Source: Methylomonas albis (GTDB lineage Bacteria > Pseudomonadota > Gammaproteobacteria > Methylococcales > Methylomonadaceae). From it: a DNA stretch of 64,000 nt. Positions 52,923 through 62,330 of the stretch are shown here, one piece after another. A program made the translations under genes and the position numbers. Location: the NCBI RefSeq assembly GCF_014850955.1, contig NZ_JACXSS010000001.1:1550001-1614000 (forward strand), given 5' to 3'. Within the stretch, counting starts at the first letter, position 1. The number at the start of each line of letters is the position of its first letter. A model generated the notes under the pieces. That model was not told the origin of the DNA and made no database searches. It saw nothing but the letters and a program-made list of their open reading frames with translations.

Positions 52923-54145
52923 AACAAATCGCCGAAATATTCTCGCAAGGAGAAGAAATCGTCTGCGGACAGACCGTGGACAGCAACGCGGCCTGGCTAT
53001 CCCAACAACTGGTCGAGCTGGGCTTTACTCTAAAACGGCATACAGCGGTAGGCGATAATCTGCAGGACTTGATTGCCTTGTTCACGGAAATTGCCGAGCG
53101 CGCCGATTGCTGTATTTGCACCGGCGGTTTGGGGCCGACCATCGACGATCTAACCGCCGAGGCGCTCAGCGCTGCCAGCGCTCAGCCCTTGCAATTTGAC
53201 GCAGAGGCCTTTGCCGAAATTCAACACTATTACGCCCGTCGCAACCGGGTCATGCCGGAAGCTAACCGTAAACAAGCCCTGTTGCCGCAGTCAGCAGTAC
53301 GCATAGATAACGCCTACGGCACCGCGCCTGGTTTTGCTTTGCAATTCAAACGCTGCTGGTTTGTGTGTCTGCCGGGTGTGCCGTCGGAAATGAAGCACAT
53401 GTTCACCGCCTTGGTACGCCGGCAATTGTTGCAAAGCTTTCCCTTGCAGCCCGATTGTCTGGTGAGCTTGCGCAGCATAGGCATAGGCGAGTCGGCGATT
53501 CAGCAAAGTCTGGACGGCATCCAGCTACCGGCAGGCGTACAGCTGGGTTTTCGCGCCGCGCCGGACGAAGTGCAAACCAAGCTGTTATTTCCCGGCGATT
53601 TTCCAGAGACGGACAAACAAACCTGCGTGGCCGAAGTTGCAGAACGGATCGGCGCTTATGTGTTTGCTATCGACGGCTTACACGAATCGCAAGGCGATCT
53701 GTTGGAGGTTGTGGCGGCGGCGATGAGCAAAAGCCGCTATTCCCTGGCACTGATGGAAACTGCTAGCCAAGGTCTGTTAGCCGCCAAATGCTTGGGCCGC
53801 GACTGGCTCGCTCGGGTAGAAATCAATCTCGATTGGGGACGCAACACGGGATCATTGCCGGTCGATCCGAGTGCCGGCGATTTGCAACAAATTGCCGGTA
53901 TCTGGGCCGAACAGCTCAAAGCCCGCGAGCAAACCGACTTTGCCCTGGTGCAACTCTACAGCGGCAGTGCCGAAGACTATCTGCATAAAGATAAATCCAT
54001 CGTCCTTTATAATGCTTTAGCCACACCCAGCGGGGTGATCTCGACTCAGCTGAATGCCCACGGCGCCCTTAAACACAAACAAAACCAGGCCGCCTTACTG
54101 GCGCTGGACTTACTTAGACGTCACCTACAAAACAAATGCCTTTAA
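52919..54145 (+). CDS. CinA-like protein with MoaB-type domain and degenerate C-terminal deamidase domain
   Basis: This 408-residue protein has an N-terminal COG1058 MoaB-like domain (EIFSQGEEIVCGQTVDSNAAWLSQQLVELG; CICTGGLGPTIDDLTAEAL) and a C-terminal PncC/CinA domain. In the latter the usual AESCTGG catalytic segment reads METASQGLLAA near residue 280, losing the Ser, so NMN deamidase activity is doubtful. Only the ADP-ribose pyrophosphatase-type domain may be active. It overlaps the AEC gene upstream and uup downstream by 10 bp. Confidence 0.85.
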   Translation: MKQIAEIFSQGEEIVCGQTVDSNAAWLSQQLVELGFTLKRHTAVGDNLQDLIALFTEIAERADCCICTGGLGPTIDDLTAEALSAASAQPLQFDAEAFAEIQHYYARRNRVMPEANRKQALLPQSAVRIDNAYGTAPGFALQFKRCWFVCLPGVPSEMKHMFTALVRRQLLQSFPLQPDCLVSLRSIGIGESAIQQSLDGIQLPAGVQLGFRAAPDEVQTKLLFPGDFPETDKQTCVAEVAERIGAYVFAIDGLHESQGDLLEVVAAAMSKSRYSLALMETASQGLLAAKCLGRDWLARVEINLDWGRNTGSLPVDPSAGDLQQIAGIWAEQLKAREQTDFALVQLYSGSAEDYLHKDKSIVLYNALATPSGVISTQLNAHGALKHKQNQAALLALDLLRRHLQNKCL

Positions 54146-56022
54146 TCCGCTTAACCAATGTTTCCATCGCCTTCGGCACCCATGCGCTGCTCGATAACTC
54201 TGCCTTTCAACTTGATGCCGGCGAGCGGGTCGGCCTGCTAGGCCGCAACGGCGAGGGTAAATCGACCTTGATGAAAATCATCGCCGGCGATATTTATGCC
54301 GATCACGGCGAAATCTGGAAACAGCCGGAATTGCGGCTGGCCTGGCTGGAGCAATCGCCCAATCTGGATGAAAATGAAACCATTTACGAGGCGGTAGCTG
54401 GCGGACTAGGTGAGTTGGGTCGGGTGATCGCCCGCTATCACGAATTGTTACACCACATGGACGGCAGCGAGCAGTCGCTACAAGCCTTGGGTGATGTGCA
54501 GCATAAACTGGAAGCTGAGAACGGTTGGGAGTTTCAAACCCGCGTCGAAGCGGTGTTGAGCAAATTGCAATTGCCGGCGGATGTGCTGGTCGGCAGTTTG
54601 TCCGGTGGCTGGAAGCGGCGGGTGGCGCTGGCGCGGGCCTTGGTGATCGACCCGGAAGTCTTGCTGCTGGACGAGCCGACCAACCATTTGGATTTCGAAA
54701 GTATCGCCTGGCTGGAAGAGCAAATTCTGGCCTTCCAGGGCGCGGTGATGTTCGTCACTCATGACCGGGCATTTCTCCAAAAATTGGCGACACGCATCAT
54801 TGACCTGGATCGTGGTCAGCTGACTTCCTGGGCCGGTAATTACCAAGATTATTTAACGCGCAAGGCGGCGGCTTTGGAAGACGAAGCCAATCAGAACGCT
54901 GAGTTTGACAAAAAGCTGGCCAAGGAAGAAGTCTGGATTAGACAAGGTGTAAAAGCGCGTCGCACCCGTAACGAAGGCCGGGTCAGAGCCTTGAAACGGC
55001 TGCGCGACGAACGCTCCGAGCGCCGCAACACCCAAGGCACCGCCAAATTGAGTTTGAACAAAGGCGAGGCCTCCGGCAAAAAAGTGGTCGAAGCCATCGA
55101 CGTCAATTTTCAATATCAGGATAAACCCATCATCAATGATTTTTCGCTGCGCATCGAACGCGGTGACAAGATCGGTTTGATCGGCAATAACGGTGCCGGC
55201 AAATCCACCTTATTAAAATTGCTGCTGGGTCAATTGCAGCCCACCACCGGCACGATCGAGTTGGGTACCAATTTACAAATTGCGTATTTCGACCAATTGC
55301 GCGAGCAGCTAGATCCGGAAATTTCGGTGGCTGATAGCGTGCTGGATGGCGGCGAGTTTGTGGACACGCCGAACGGCAAACGCCACGTGATGTCGTATCT
55401 GGCCGACTTTCTGTTCGCCCCAGCCAGGGCCCGTTCGCCGGTGAAAAGCCTGTCCGGCGGCGAGAAAAATCGCTTGTTGCTGGCACGTCTGTTTACCAAG
55501 ACCGCCAACCTGATAGTGATGGACGAACCCACCAACGACCTGGATTTGGAAACCCTGGAAATTTTGGAAGAAAAACTGGTCGATTACCAAGGCACGCTGT
55601 TATTGGTCAGCCATGATCGGGCGTTTCTGGATAACGTCGTCACCAGCGTCCTGGTGTTTGAAGGCGAGGGCAGGGTAGAAGAATATATCGGCGGTTATGC
55701 CGACTGGTTTGCCCTGATGGAACAGAACAAAAAAACCGAAGCAGTAAAAGCCGCCGAACAAGCGGTTAAAAAGGAAAAGCCCAAAACCAGCCCGACCAAG
55801 AAGCTTAGTTTTAAAGAACAGCGGGAGTTGGAGCAATTACCGGTGCTGATCGAACAACTGGAAACCCTGCAAAGCCAGCTGACGGCGGAAATGAACGGAG
55901 CCAATTTTTATAAACAAAGCGCGGATGCGGTGGCGACCAAGCTGGCGCAATTGCAAAATGCCGAAGCTGAGTTAAGTCGGGCCTATCAGCGTTGGGATGA
56001 ACTGGAAGCCATGCAGGGCTGA
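54136..56022 (+). CDS. uup: ABC-F ATPase Uup
   Basis: This 628-residue soluble ABC-F protein has two ATPase domains (Walker A GRNGEGKST and GNNGAGKST; signatures LSGGWKRRVALARAL and LSGGEKNRLLLARLF; Walker B LLLDEPTNHLD and IVMDEPTNDLD). The linker after the first domain carries the Uup hallmark KEEVWIRQGVKARRTRNEGRVRALKRL, and a Lys-rich C-terminal coiled coil is present. Uup suppresses transposon excision and acts on ribosomes or branched DNA in E. coli. It starts inside the cinA stop region. Confidence 0.93.
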   Translation: MPLIRLTNVSIAFGTHALLDNSAFQLDAGERVGLLGRNGEGKSTLMKIIAGDIYADHGEIWKQPELRLAWLEQSPNLDENETIYEAVAGGLGELGRVIARYHELLHHMDGSEQSLQALGDVQHKLEAENGWEFQTRVEAVLSKLQLPADVLVGSLSGGWKRRVALARALVIDPEVLLLDEPTNHLDFESIAWLEEQILAFQGAVMFVTHDRAFLQKLATRIIDLDRGQLTSWAGNYQDYLTRKAAALEDEANQNAEFDKKLAKEEVWIRQGVKARRTRNEGRVRALKRLRDERSERRNTQGTAKLSLNKGEASGKKVVEAIDVNFQYQDKPIINDFSLRIERGDKIGLIGNNGAGKSTLLKLLLGQLQPTTGTIELGTNLQIAYFDQLREQLDPEISVADSVLDGGEFVDTPNGKRHVMSYLADFLFAPARARSPVKSLSGGEKNRLLLARLFTKTANLIVMDEPTNDLDLETLEILEEKLVDYQGTLLLVSHDRAFLDNVVTSVLVFEGEGRVEEYIGGYADWFALMEQNKKTEAVKAAEQAVKKEKPKTSPTKKLSFKEQRELEQLPVLIEQLETLQSQLTAEMNGANFYKQSADAVATKLAQLQNAEAELSRAYQRWDELEAMQG

Positions 56023-56042
56023 GGCTTTCGGCTGTTTCCGGT

Positions 56043-56495
56043 CTATAGTTCGATATTCAGCATCGCGATCAGTGTGGTGGGTTGACCTTGCAGAAACTTG
56101 ATAATTTCGACCCGTGCGACAGCAACTGCGATGCCCTTGCTTTGCAGGACCTTTAATATAGTGTCGAAGGCCTGGCGCTGTCGTTCGCCGCGTTCAGAAT
56201 GGTCACGCCGACAGCCGAACTCGTCCATTAGAGTAGAGCCGCAGCGGCAGTTTCTGAATACTTCCACTAGAATTAAGCCGTCGTCCTCGATGGCCGAGCG
56301 TAACGATGAACGGCCGCGGGGCATGTCTTGGGTGTCGATAAAAAACTGCTCAGCCGAGATATACACGTAACCGCAACTGGCGCAGGTTTTCGGAAATGTT
56401 GAGTCTAGCAAGGCGCGTAAGCCTTCGAAATCTTGAATATCCATAACCAATACCTGAGTTTGGAAAAGCCCGGCAGAGTAAAAACGTTGTGCCAT
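56043..56495 (-). CDS. Hypothetical protein with CxxC and CxCG motifs
   Basis: This protein of 150 residues has CASCGYVYIS at about residue 38 and CRCGS at about 84, plus a later GCRRD Cys, a plausible zinc-ribbon or redox site. I do not recognise the family. The start is uncertain: ATG 56495 has no clear ribosome binding site, while ATG 56444 (MDIQDFEGL) has AGG upstream and would give 133 residues. It diverges from the hemerythrin kinase gene by 50 bp, so a redox link is possible but unproven. Confidence 0.65.
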   Translation of the reverse strand: MAQRFYSAGLFQTQVLVMDIQDFEGLRALLDSTFPKTCASCGYVYISAEQFFIDTQDMPRGRSSLRSAIEDDGLILVEVFRNCRCGSTLMDEFGCRRDHSERGERQRQAFDTILKVLQSKGIAVAVARVEIIKFLQGQPTTLIAMLNIEL

Positions 56496-56545
56496 AATGA
56501 CTGACGTAGGTAGTCAGCCAGGACCCTTCTGATAACGGATCGCGG

Positions 56546-58333
56546 ATGAGTATTTTAACGTGGAACGACCAATTATTGGTCGGTATAGAGAATGTGGATA
56601 GTCAGCACCGGCATTTGGTGGAGCTGATTAATCGTCTGGACGAACTAAATGCGGTGGGCGCCGATCTGCAAACTGTCGTCGATACCGTGAAACAGCTGGT
56701 TGATTACACCGTTTATCATTTCCAGGACGAAGAGCAACTGATGACGGATGTGGGTTTTAATCCGCGCATGCAGGCCGAGCACTGCCAGCAACATCAAGAT
56801 TTTATCGATAAAGTCCGGCAGGTGCATATCCAGGCCCAATCCGATATTTCGGTTATTTCCAAGGATTTACTGGATTTTTTGGTTGACTGGCTTTGCCACC
56901 ATATTTTAAAAACCGACAAACTGATGGCGATTAGCCTTAAACAGGGTGTCGATGCCGCTCAAGTCAGTATCGATAGGGATGAGCATGTCGATATTCTGCA
57001 CAGTAACTTATATTCGGCTTTGCGGGAAAGCGAAGAACGCTTTAAGGAATTGGCCGACCATCTGCCGGCCTTGATCTGGGTGACCAACCCGAAAAACCTG
57101 CCGATTTTTTGTAACCGTTTCTGGTTTAAAACTTTTAACATCGAACGCGGGTTTGTTGATCGCCGGCAATGGTTGAATACCATACACCCCGACGACAGGG
57201 ATAAAGTGGTGGAGGCCTATCAGCAGGCGGCGGCGGAATTGACCAAGTTCAAGATACAGTATCGTCTGTGTACTGCGGATGCCAAGGAAATCTGGATTTT
57301 GGAAACTGCCGTGCCCAGGGTCCGCAAGAATGGCGAATTTGCCGGTTTGATGGGCTGCGGCATGGACATCAGCACCCAAAAGCAGGCGGAAGCGACTTTG
57401 CTGAAAATCAATCAGCAACTGGAAGAGCGGGTCGCGGAACGCACCCAAGCACTGACCGAAGCCAATCGGACCCTCGAGCTGGAGAAAAACCAGCAAACTT
57501 TGCTAAATCAGCAGCTCCAGGAAACTCAGGCGCATTTGGTGCAAGCCGAGAAAATGGCGTCGATCGGCCAGTTGGCGGCCGGCGTGGCGCACGAGATCAA
57601 TAATCCGCTCGGGTATATTTATTCCAACCTGAACAGTCTAAAGCAGTACATACAAGAATTAACCGATGTTGCTGAATTGGCGGAACGTCTGGCCGGGCAA
57701 TTGCCCGATAACCATCCGGACGCGCTAGCCTTTAAGCAATTTAAACAAACAGTCGATTTAGCGTTTGTAAAAAGCGATGCCGCCGATTTGGTGGAGGAGT
57801 CTTTGGAAGGCGCGAATCGTGCCAAGAAAATCGTCCAGGATCTCCGCGATTTTTCCCGGATCGATAAACAGGACAGGGGGATGTTCGATCTGGAAGCCGG
57901 CATAGACGCCACTTTGAATATCGTCAACAACGAGCTGAAATTCAAGGCCGCAGTGATAAAAGAATACGGCGGCATCAAACCCTTTGAATGTGTCGGCGCA
58001 CAGCTTAATCAGGTATTCATGAATCTATTGGTGAATGCCGCTCAAGCTATACCCGATTTCGGCAAAATTACCGTACGCACCGGTTATCAGGATGCCGACT
58101 GGGTATGGGTGGAGATAGAGGATACCGGGCAAGGCATGAGCGAAGCTACCAGAGCCCGAATATTCGATCCGTTTTTTACCACCAAACCGGTGGGTAAAGG
58201 CACCGGTTTGGGTTTGTCGCTGTCGTATAAAATCATCCAGGACCATCACGGTCGCATCGAGGTAGAGTCGGTCGTCGGTCAAGGGACTCGATTCCGCATT
58301 TATTTGCCGACCAGTGCACTCGCCAATAAGTAA
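56546..58333 (+). CDS. Hemerythrin-PAS hybrid sensor histidine kinase
   Basis: This 595-residue soluble kinase starts with a bacteriohemerythrin domain (residues 1-135) with the diiron ligand pattern DSQHRHLVELI, YHFQDEEQLM, EHCQQHQDF and CHHILKTD, expected to bind oxygen. A PAS domain (about 165-285), a coiled coil and a HisKA domain with H349 in VAHEINNPLGY follow, then HATPase_c (DTGQGMSEATRARIFDPFFTTK, GTGLGLSLSYKII). It is 17 bp before the receiver gene at 58351, its probable partner. The likely role is oxygen-responsive signalling. Confidence 0.92.
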   Translation: MSILTWNDQLLVGIENVDSQHRHLVELINRLDELNAVGADLQTVVDTVKQLVDYTVYHFQDEEQLMTDVGFNPRMQAEHCQQHQDFIDKVRQVHIQAQSDISVISKDLLDFLVDWLCHHILKTDKLMAISLKQGVDAAQVSIDRDEHVDILHSNLYSALRESEERFKELADHLPALIWVTNPKNLPIFCNRFWFKTFNIERGFVDRRQWLNTIHPDDRDKVVEAYQQAAAELTKFKIQYRLCTADAKEIWILETAVPRVRKNGEFAGLMGCGMDISTQKQAEATLLKINQQLEERVAERTQALTEANRTLELEKNQQTLLNQQLQETQAHLVQAEKMASIGQLAAGVAHEINNPLGYIYSNLNSLKQYIQELTDVAELAERLAGQLPDNHPDALAFKQFKQTVDLAFVKSDAADLVEESLEGANRAKKIVQDLRDFSRIDKQDRGMFDLEAGIDATLNIVNNELKFKAAVIKEYGGIKPFECVGAQLNQVFMNLLVNAAQAIPDFGKITVRTGYQDADWVWVEIEDTGQGMSEATRARIFDPFFTTKPVGKGTGLGLSLSYKIIQDHHGRIEVESVVGQGTRFRIYLPTSALANK

Positions 58334-58350
58334 TTATCCAAGCCGCGCCT

Positions 58351-59670
58351 ATGACTGAGCTTTCCCAACATACCAACACAGTCGCCAATCTGTTATTTGT
58401 CGATGACGAGCCCAACGTGTTAAAGGCTTTGCGCCGCTTGTTTCGCAGTGCCGAATACAATGTGCAACTGGCGGAAGGCGGTGCCGATGGCCTGGAAATT
58501 CTGCAGCAACATCCTATCGATCTGATTATCTCCGACATGCGCATGCCGCATATGGATGGCGCGGAGTTTTTGACCCGAGCCGCCGAACGCTGGCCGGATT
58601 GCGTGCGGATCTTATTGACCGGTTATGCCGATATTGAATCGACCATCGCGGCAGTAAACAAGGGCAAGATATACAGCTATTGCAGCAAGCCGTGGGAAGA
58701 CAACGAGCTAAAAATTCTGGTAAACAACGCGCTGGAACAAAAGCGCTTGCGCGACGAACGCCGGCAACTGTTCGAAATTATCAACCGGCAAAATCTTGAG
58801 CTGAAAGAGCTGAATGCCGGTTTGGAAGAAAAGGTGGAAAAACGCACCGAACAGTTGAGAAAGTCTTTGCAGATGATCGATCAAGCTCACGATGCCTTGA
58901 AAAAACAGTATGCCGATTCGGTTAAGGTGTTCGCAAAAACCATCGAAATGCGGCCAGGTATCAAAAGTGGTCACGCCAAATATGTGGCGGAAAACGCCAG
59001 GGAAGTCGGGCGGCGGTTGGGGATGGACGCCGCGGCGCTGAAGGATTTGGTCTACGCCGGCCTGCTACTGCAAATCGGCAAAATGAGCCTGCCCGACAGT
59101 CTGCTGACGCTGCCCTTATTGAGCATGAATAGCCAGCAACGCAAACGCTATTTAAATCATGCTTTGGAAGGGCAATCCTTATTAAAAGGCCTGGAGCCAT
59201 TGCATCACGCCGGGGAACTGATCGCCGCCCAATACGAACATTTCGACGGTTCCGGCCAACCTTTGGGTTGGGCTGGTTCGGGGATACCCTTGGGTGCGAG
59301 GATATTGACCCTGGTGCGCGACTATATTAATTGCCTGGACGGCTCGATTACCGGTACCGCTATGACCACCGAGCAGGTGAAAGAGCGTTTGCTGGGTAAA
59401 AAAGCCAAAGACTACGATCCGCTGGTGGTTGATACGTTTTTGGCCTTGCTTGCCGAGTCCGAAACCAGCGACGAACGGCCGATTATCGAAATTTCCTGGA
59501 CCCAGTTGCAAGCAGGCATGGAAGCCGCCGAGATTATTTGTAACGACGTCTTGTATTTAAAAAATCAGATTCTCAACGAAAAAAACGTCGAAGACATTCT
59601 TGAACTCAGGAAGCACAAGAAAAACCTGATTTTGCGGGTAAGAATGGGCAGTGAGCGACAACGCGGTTGA
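58351..59670 (+). CDS. Response regulator with degenerate HD-GYP domain
   Basis: This 439-residue protein has a receiver with the phospho-Asp in LIISDMRMPHMDG and Lys in YCSKPWED (the RpfG-like type), a coiled coil and an HD-GYP-like domain. The HD dyad is replaced, LLLQIGKMSLPD where LLHDIGKI is usual, and HHExxDGxGYP reads AQYEHFDGSGQP, so c-di-GMP hydrolysis is unlikely. It may bind without cleaving or act on a protein target. It is the likely target of the hemerythrin kinase encoded just upstream. Confidence 0.9.
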   Translation: MTELSQHTNTVANLLFVDDEPNVLKALRRLFRSAEYNVQLAEGGADGLEILQQHPIDLIISDMRMPHMDGAEFLTRAAERWPDCVRILLTGYADIESTIAAVNKGKIYSYCSKPWEDNELKILVNNALEQKRLRDERRQLFEIINRQNLELKELNAGLEEKVEKRTEQLRKSLQMIDQAHDALKKQYADSVKVFAKTIEMRPGIKSGHAKYVAENAREVGRRLGMDAAALKDLVYAGLLLQIGKMSLPDSLLTLPLLSMNSQQRKRYLNHALEGQSLLKGLEPLHHAGELIAAQYEHFDGSGQPLGWAGSGIPLGARILTLVRDYINCLDGSITGTAMTTEQVKERLLGKKAKDYDPLVVDTFLALLAESETSDERPIIEISWTQLQAGMEAAEIICNDVLYLKNQILNEKNVEDILELRKHKKNLILRVRMGSERQRG

Positions 59671-59713
59671 ATTGGCCGGAACGGCGGAAACCATTTTAGA
59701 TAGGCAGGTAACT

Positions 59714-60496
59714 ATGAGCAAAAAGCACCCACCCAAAGCCGACAAGCAAGTTTATAAAGACACTTTACAGCTACTGCAGGTGGAGCTGGTCAAGTTGCAG
59801 AACCATATCATCAAGCATGGCGACAAAATCCTGATTATCCTGGAAGGCCGCGATGCCGGGGGCAAGGATGGCACCATCAAGCGTATCATTCAGCATCTCA
59901 GCCCGAGGGAAATTCGGGTGGTGGCACTGGGCAAACCGTCCGACCGCGACCTCAGCACCTGGTATTTCCAACGCTATACCCACCATTTGCCGGCCGCACA
60001 GGAAATGGTGTTGTTCAACCGCAGTTGGTACAACCGGGCCGGCGTGGAGCGGGTGATGGGGTTTTGCAACGATGACGAATACCACGAGTTTATCGAAACC
60101 GTCTCGCATTACGAACAGCTACTGGTGCGCTCCGGCATCAAGCTGCTGAAATACTATCTGGACATCAGCAAAGCCGAACAAAAAGAACGCTTAAAACAAC
60201 GCCAAAAAGATCCGCTGAAACAATGGAAAATCAGCCCCATCGACAAGGAAGCACAGAAACACTGGCAGCAATACAGCGAAGCCCGCAACATTATGTTTGC
60301 CAGAACCCACCATTTATCCGCGCCCTGGACGGTCGTTAGATCCGACGATAAACAAGCCGCGCGGATCAATATCATCAAGGATTTATTGTTTCGTTTGGAT
60401 TACAAGGGTAAGGACGAAGCGCTGGTCTTGCCGGATGCGAATATAGTGTTTAATTACGAGGAAAGCTATTTGCATAATGGCATGATTGCGCCTTGA
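59714..60496 (+). CDS. ppk2: Polyphosphate kinase 2 family protein
   Basis: This 260-residue PPK2 has Walker A EGRDAGGKDGTIKRI near residue 50, Walker B VLFNRSWYNRAGVERVMGF and the lid KQRQKDPLKQWKISPID. Single-domain PPK2 of this type phosphorylates nucleoside diphosphates using polyphosphate. ATG 59714 was chosen over the in-frame GTG 59651, which lies inside the upstream gene. It overlaps no gene but sits 43 bp after the receiver stop, possibly in one transcript. Confidence 0.92.
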   Translation: MSKKHPPKADKQVYKDTLQLLQVELVKLQNHIIKHGDKILIILEGRDAGGKDGTIKRIIQHLSPREIRVVALGKPSDRDLSTWYFQRYTHHLPAAQEMVLFNRSWYNRAGVERVMGFCNDDEYHEFIETVSHYEQLLVRSGIKLLKYYLDISKAEQKERLKQRQKDPLKQWKISPIDKEAQKHWQQYSEARNIMFARTHHLSAPWTVVRSDDKQAARINIIKDLLFRLDYKGKDEALVLPDANIVFNYEESYLHNGMIAP

Positions 60497-60569
60497 GGCG
60501 TGGTCGGGAAAAGAGTCGGGTTGGTGATAAATACCTATATGCACCAAACTGAGCAAGCCATATTCAAAC

Positions 60570-60651
60570 GTAGGGTGGGCAACGCTTTTCTGCCCACCAT
60601 TTCACGTGATTGCTTTAATTCCGCGTGGGCACAAAAACCGTGCCCACCCTT
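60570..60651. repeat. Double GTGGGC palindromic repeat
   Basis: Two units: tagggtgggca...tgcccacc (60571-60598) and gtgggcac...gtgcccac (60625-60647). agggtgggca at the start also pairs with tgcccaccct at the end. It is the same family as the repeats at 33375, 33901 and 34231 and lies between ppk2 and the next gene. Confidence 0.75.
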
Positions 60652-60668
60652 GACTACATGACTAAAAC

Positions 60669-61751
60669 ATGGGTTGGGATCTTTTAAATTTGTTTATCGC
60701 TCCGGGGACCTTGCGCTTAATCGTCTGCGCAGTGGCGATAGGCGCTGTCGCTACTTTTCTGGTGGTGCTGTGGTTTAGCGTTTCCGCCGCCCGGCGCAAT
60801 ATCGATAATCCTAAACTCCGATACCTGACGATGGGTTTGGTTCTGGCGATATTCCTGGTGCCTGTGGCTTACAAACTTCATCAACATTACCAAAAGCAGC
60901 AGATTATCGACGCCCAGCGCGCCGCCAAACACGCCACGATGGCGAAAGCGCTAGCGCGCTATCAGGAACTCTGCAAAGACGCGGGCGAGAAGATTTACCG
61001 TACCGTCGACAATGTCGACGGCGTGTTTTTGATGAAGCTGGAGTTCGATGAAAACACCGGCATCAGCCAGTACAGCAACGATGCTAAGAGTCCTTATGAA
61101 AGTCTGGGAGAATTCGACAGAGTTTTGTATAAAAATTTCCACTCTATTCGATATATGAGATTCGATGGCTATATTGCATCTTTCCTGCATGACAAAGCCA
61201 TTTCCGACAGGTCGCCCATAAAAGAGGTCAAAAACATCAAGCCATTGCCGGCATTCCGCTTTGTCGAGGCCAAGGACCCCATCGATCACAAGCGCTATCG
61301 CTACACCGGCAGTTGGCAACCAGTCGATACCAACGACTGGGATAAATGGGGCCAGCTAATCGATAAACAGGGATACATCCCCCGAGAGATGCTGGAGCCG
61401 GTTAATTGGATTGACGGCGTCCGCGTCGAATTCGTATTGACCCGCGAACCGGCCGGTAACCCGCCGCCGCGATACGGTGTGACCTACGACGACCTGGAAA
61501 CCCCGGAAGAGCGGAAGATGTGGATCGCCGGTAGCGCCTTGAAAGTGATCGATCTTGAAACCGGCGAATTGCTGGGCCAGCGCGTCGGCTATCTGCATGA
61601 CCAAGGCGGTGGCGGTAATGGCGCCGGCCGGCAACCGTGGGCTCATGCCATGCGGGGAGTTGGCTGGTCATGCCCAAGCTGGTACTCACCTGCTAATAAT
61701 AAAACTGGTTTTATTTTCAAAATACTCCATTCCAAATCAGGAGAAAATTAA
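60669..61751 (+). CDS. Hypothetical membrane protein
   Basis: This 360-residue protein has two N-terminal membrane segments (about residues 14-38 and 53-68), then a charged soluble domain of about 280 residues. I recognise no family. Segments such as YRYTGSWQPVDTNDWDKWGQLIDKQGYIP and VEFVLTREPAGNPPPRYGVTYDDLETPEERKMW suggest a beta-rich folded domain. The tail after HDQGGGGNGAGRQPWAHAM is Gly- and Trp-rich. Start ATG 60669 has no strong ribosome binding site. It stands alone between repeats. Confidence 0.7.
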   Translation: MGWDLLNLFIAPGTLRLIVCAVAIGAVATFLVVLWFSVSAARRNIDNPKLRYLTMGLVLAIFLVPVAYKLHQHYQKQQIIDAQRAAKHATMAKALARYQELCKDAGEKIYRTVDNVDGVFLMKLEFDENTGISQYSNDAKSPYESLGEFDRVLYKNFHSIRYMRFDGYIASFLHDKAISDRSPIKEVKNIKPLPAFRFVEAKDPIDHKRYRYTGSWQPVDTNDWDKWGQLIDKQGYIPREMLEPVNWIDGVRVEFVLTREPAGNPPPRYGVTYDDLETPEERKMWIAGSALKVIDLETGELLGQRVGYLHDQGGGGNGAGRQPWAHAMRGVGWSCPSWYSPANNKTGFIFKILHSKSGEN

Positions 61752-62330
61752 CCCGATAAGGTGCGCTAATAGATACCGTGTAAACCATTCTATGCAAGCC
61801 AGCGTAGGGCGCATTAAGGCCGTAAGGCGCAATAACCAACGGGCATTGCTCCGAATTTGATAAACCTGCCTCTGATACCTAACAAATGGATTACCGGCAG
61901 ATTTGGCGCCCTGGCGGAACCGTTTTTTACTATCAGCCCGCGTAGGGCGAATTAGCGTTAGCGTAATGCGCCGAATGATTAAGGCCAATATGCAGCGCAA
62001 TACGGCTACGCCTATTGACGGCCTACGATTGTGCCTTACGACCTTATGTTTTCGTAGAGCCGAAAGCTAGGGAAACGGCAAGGGCGTTGTCGAGAAGCAG
62101 TGTCTGGAAGACGCCGAACCCACAGCTGCGGGGCGATGAACACGAACCGGATATAAGGCGTGTGGCGATTACGCCATGCTACAGGGATTACATTCATTAA
62201 ATTCGGTCAAACATGGCTGGGCATTACAGCTTAACTATGTTGGTGAAAACACATACAATTGCCTCAGCTTAGGGAATAGCCAATTCACCAATAATTTTTA
62301 ACCATTTAGCAAATCTGGAGAAATATCATT
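61752..62330. repeat. Gene-free region with GTAGGGCG repeats
   Basis: This 579 bp stretch holds repeat-like units gcgtagggcgcattaaggc (61802), gcgtagggcgaattagcg followed by taatgcgccg (61940-61972) and a related cgcaatacggctacgcc (61996), consistent with a degenerate REP-like array. The last 100 bp before the VPLPA-CTERM gene are AT-rich and should hold its promoter. No convincing gene is present. Confidence 0.6.
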
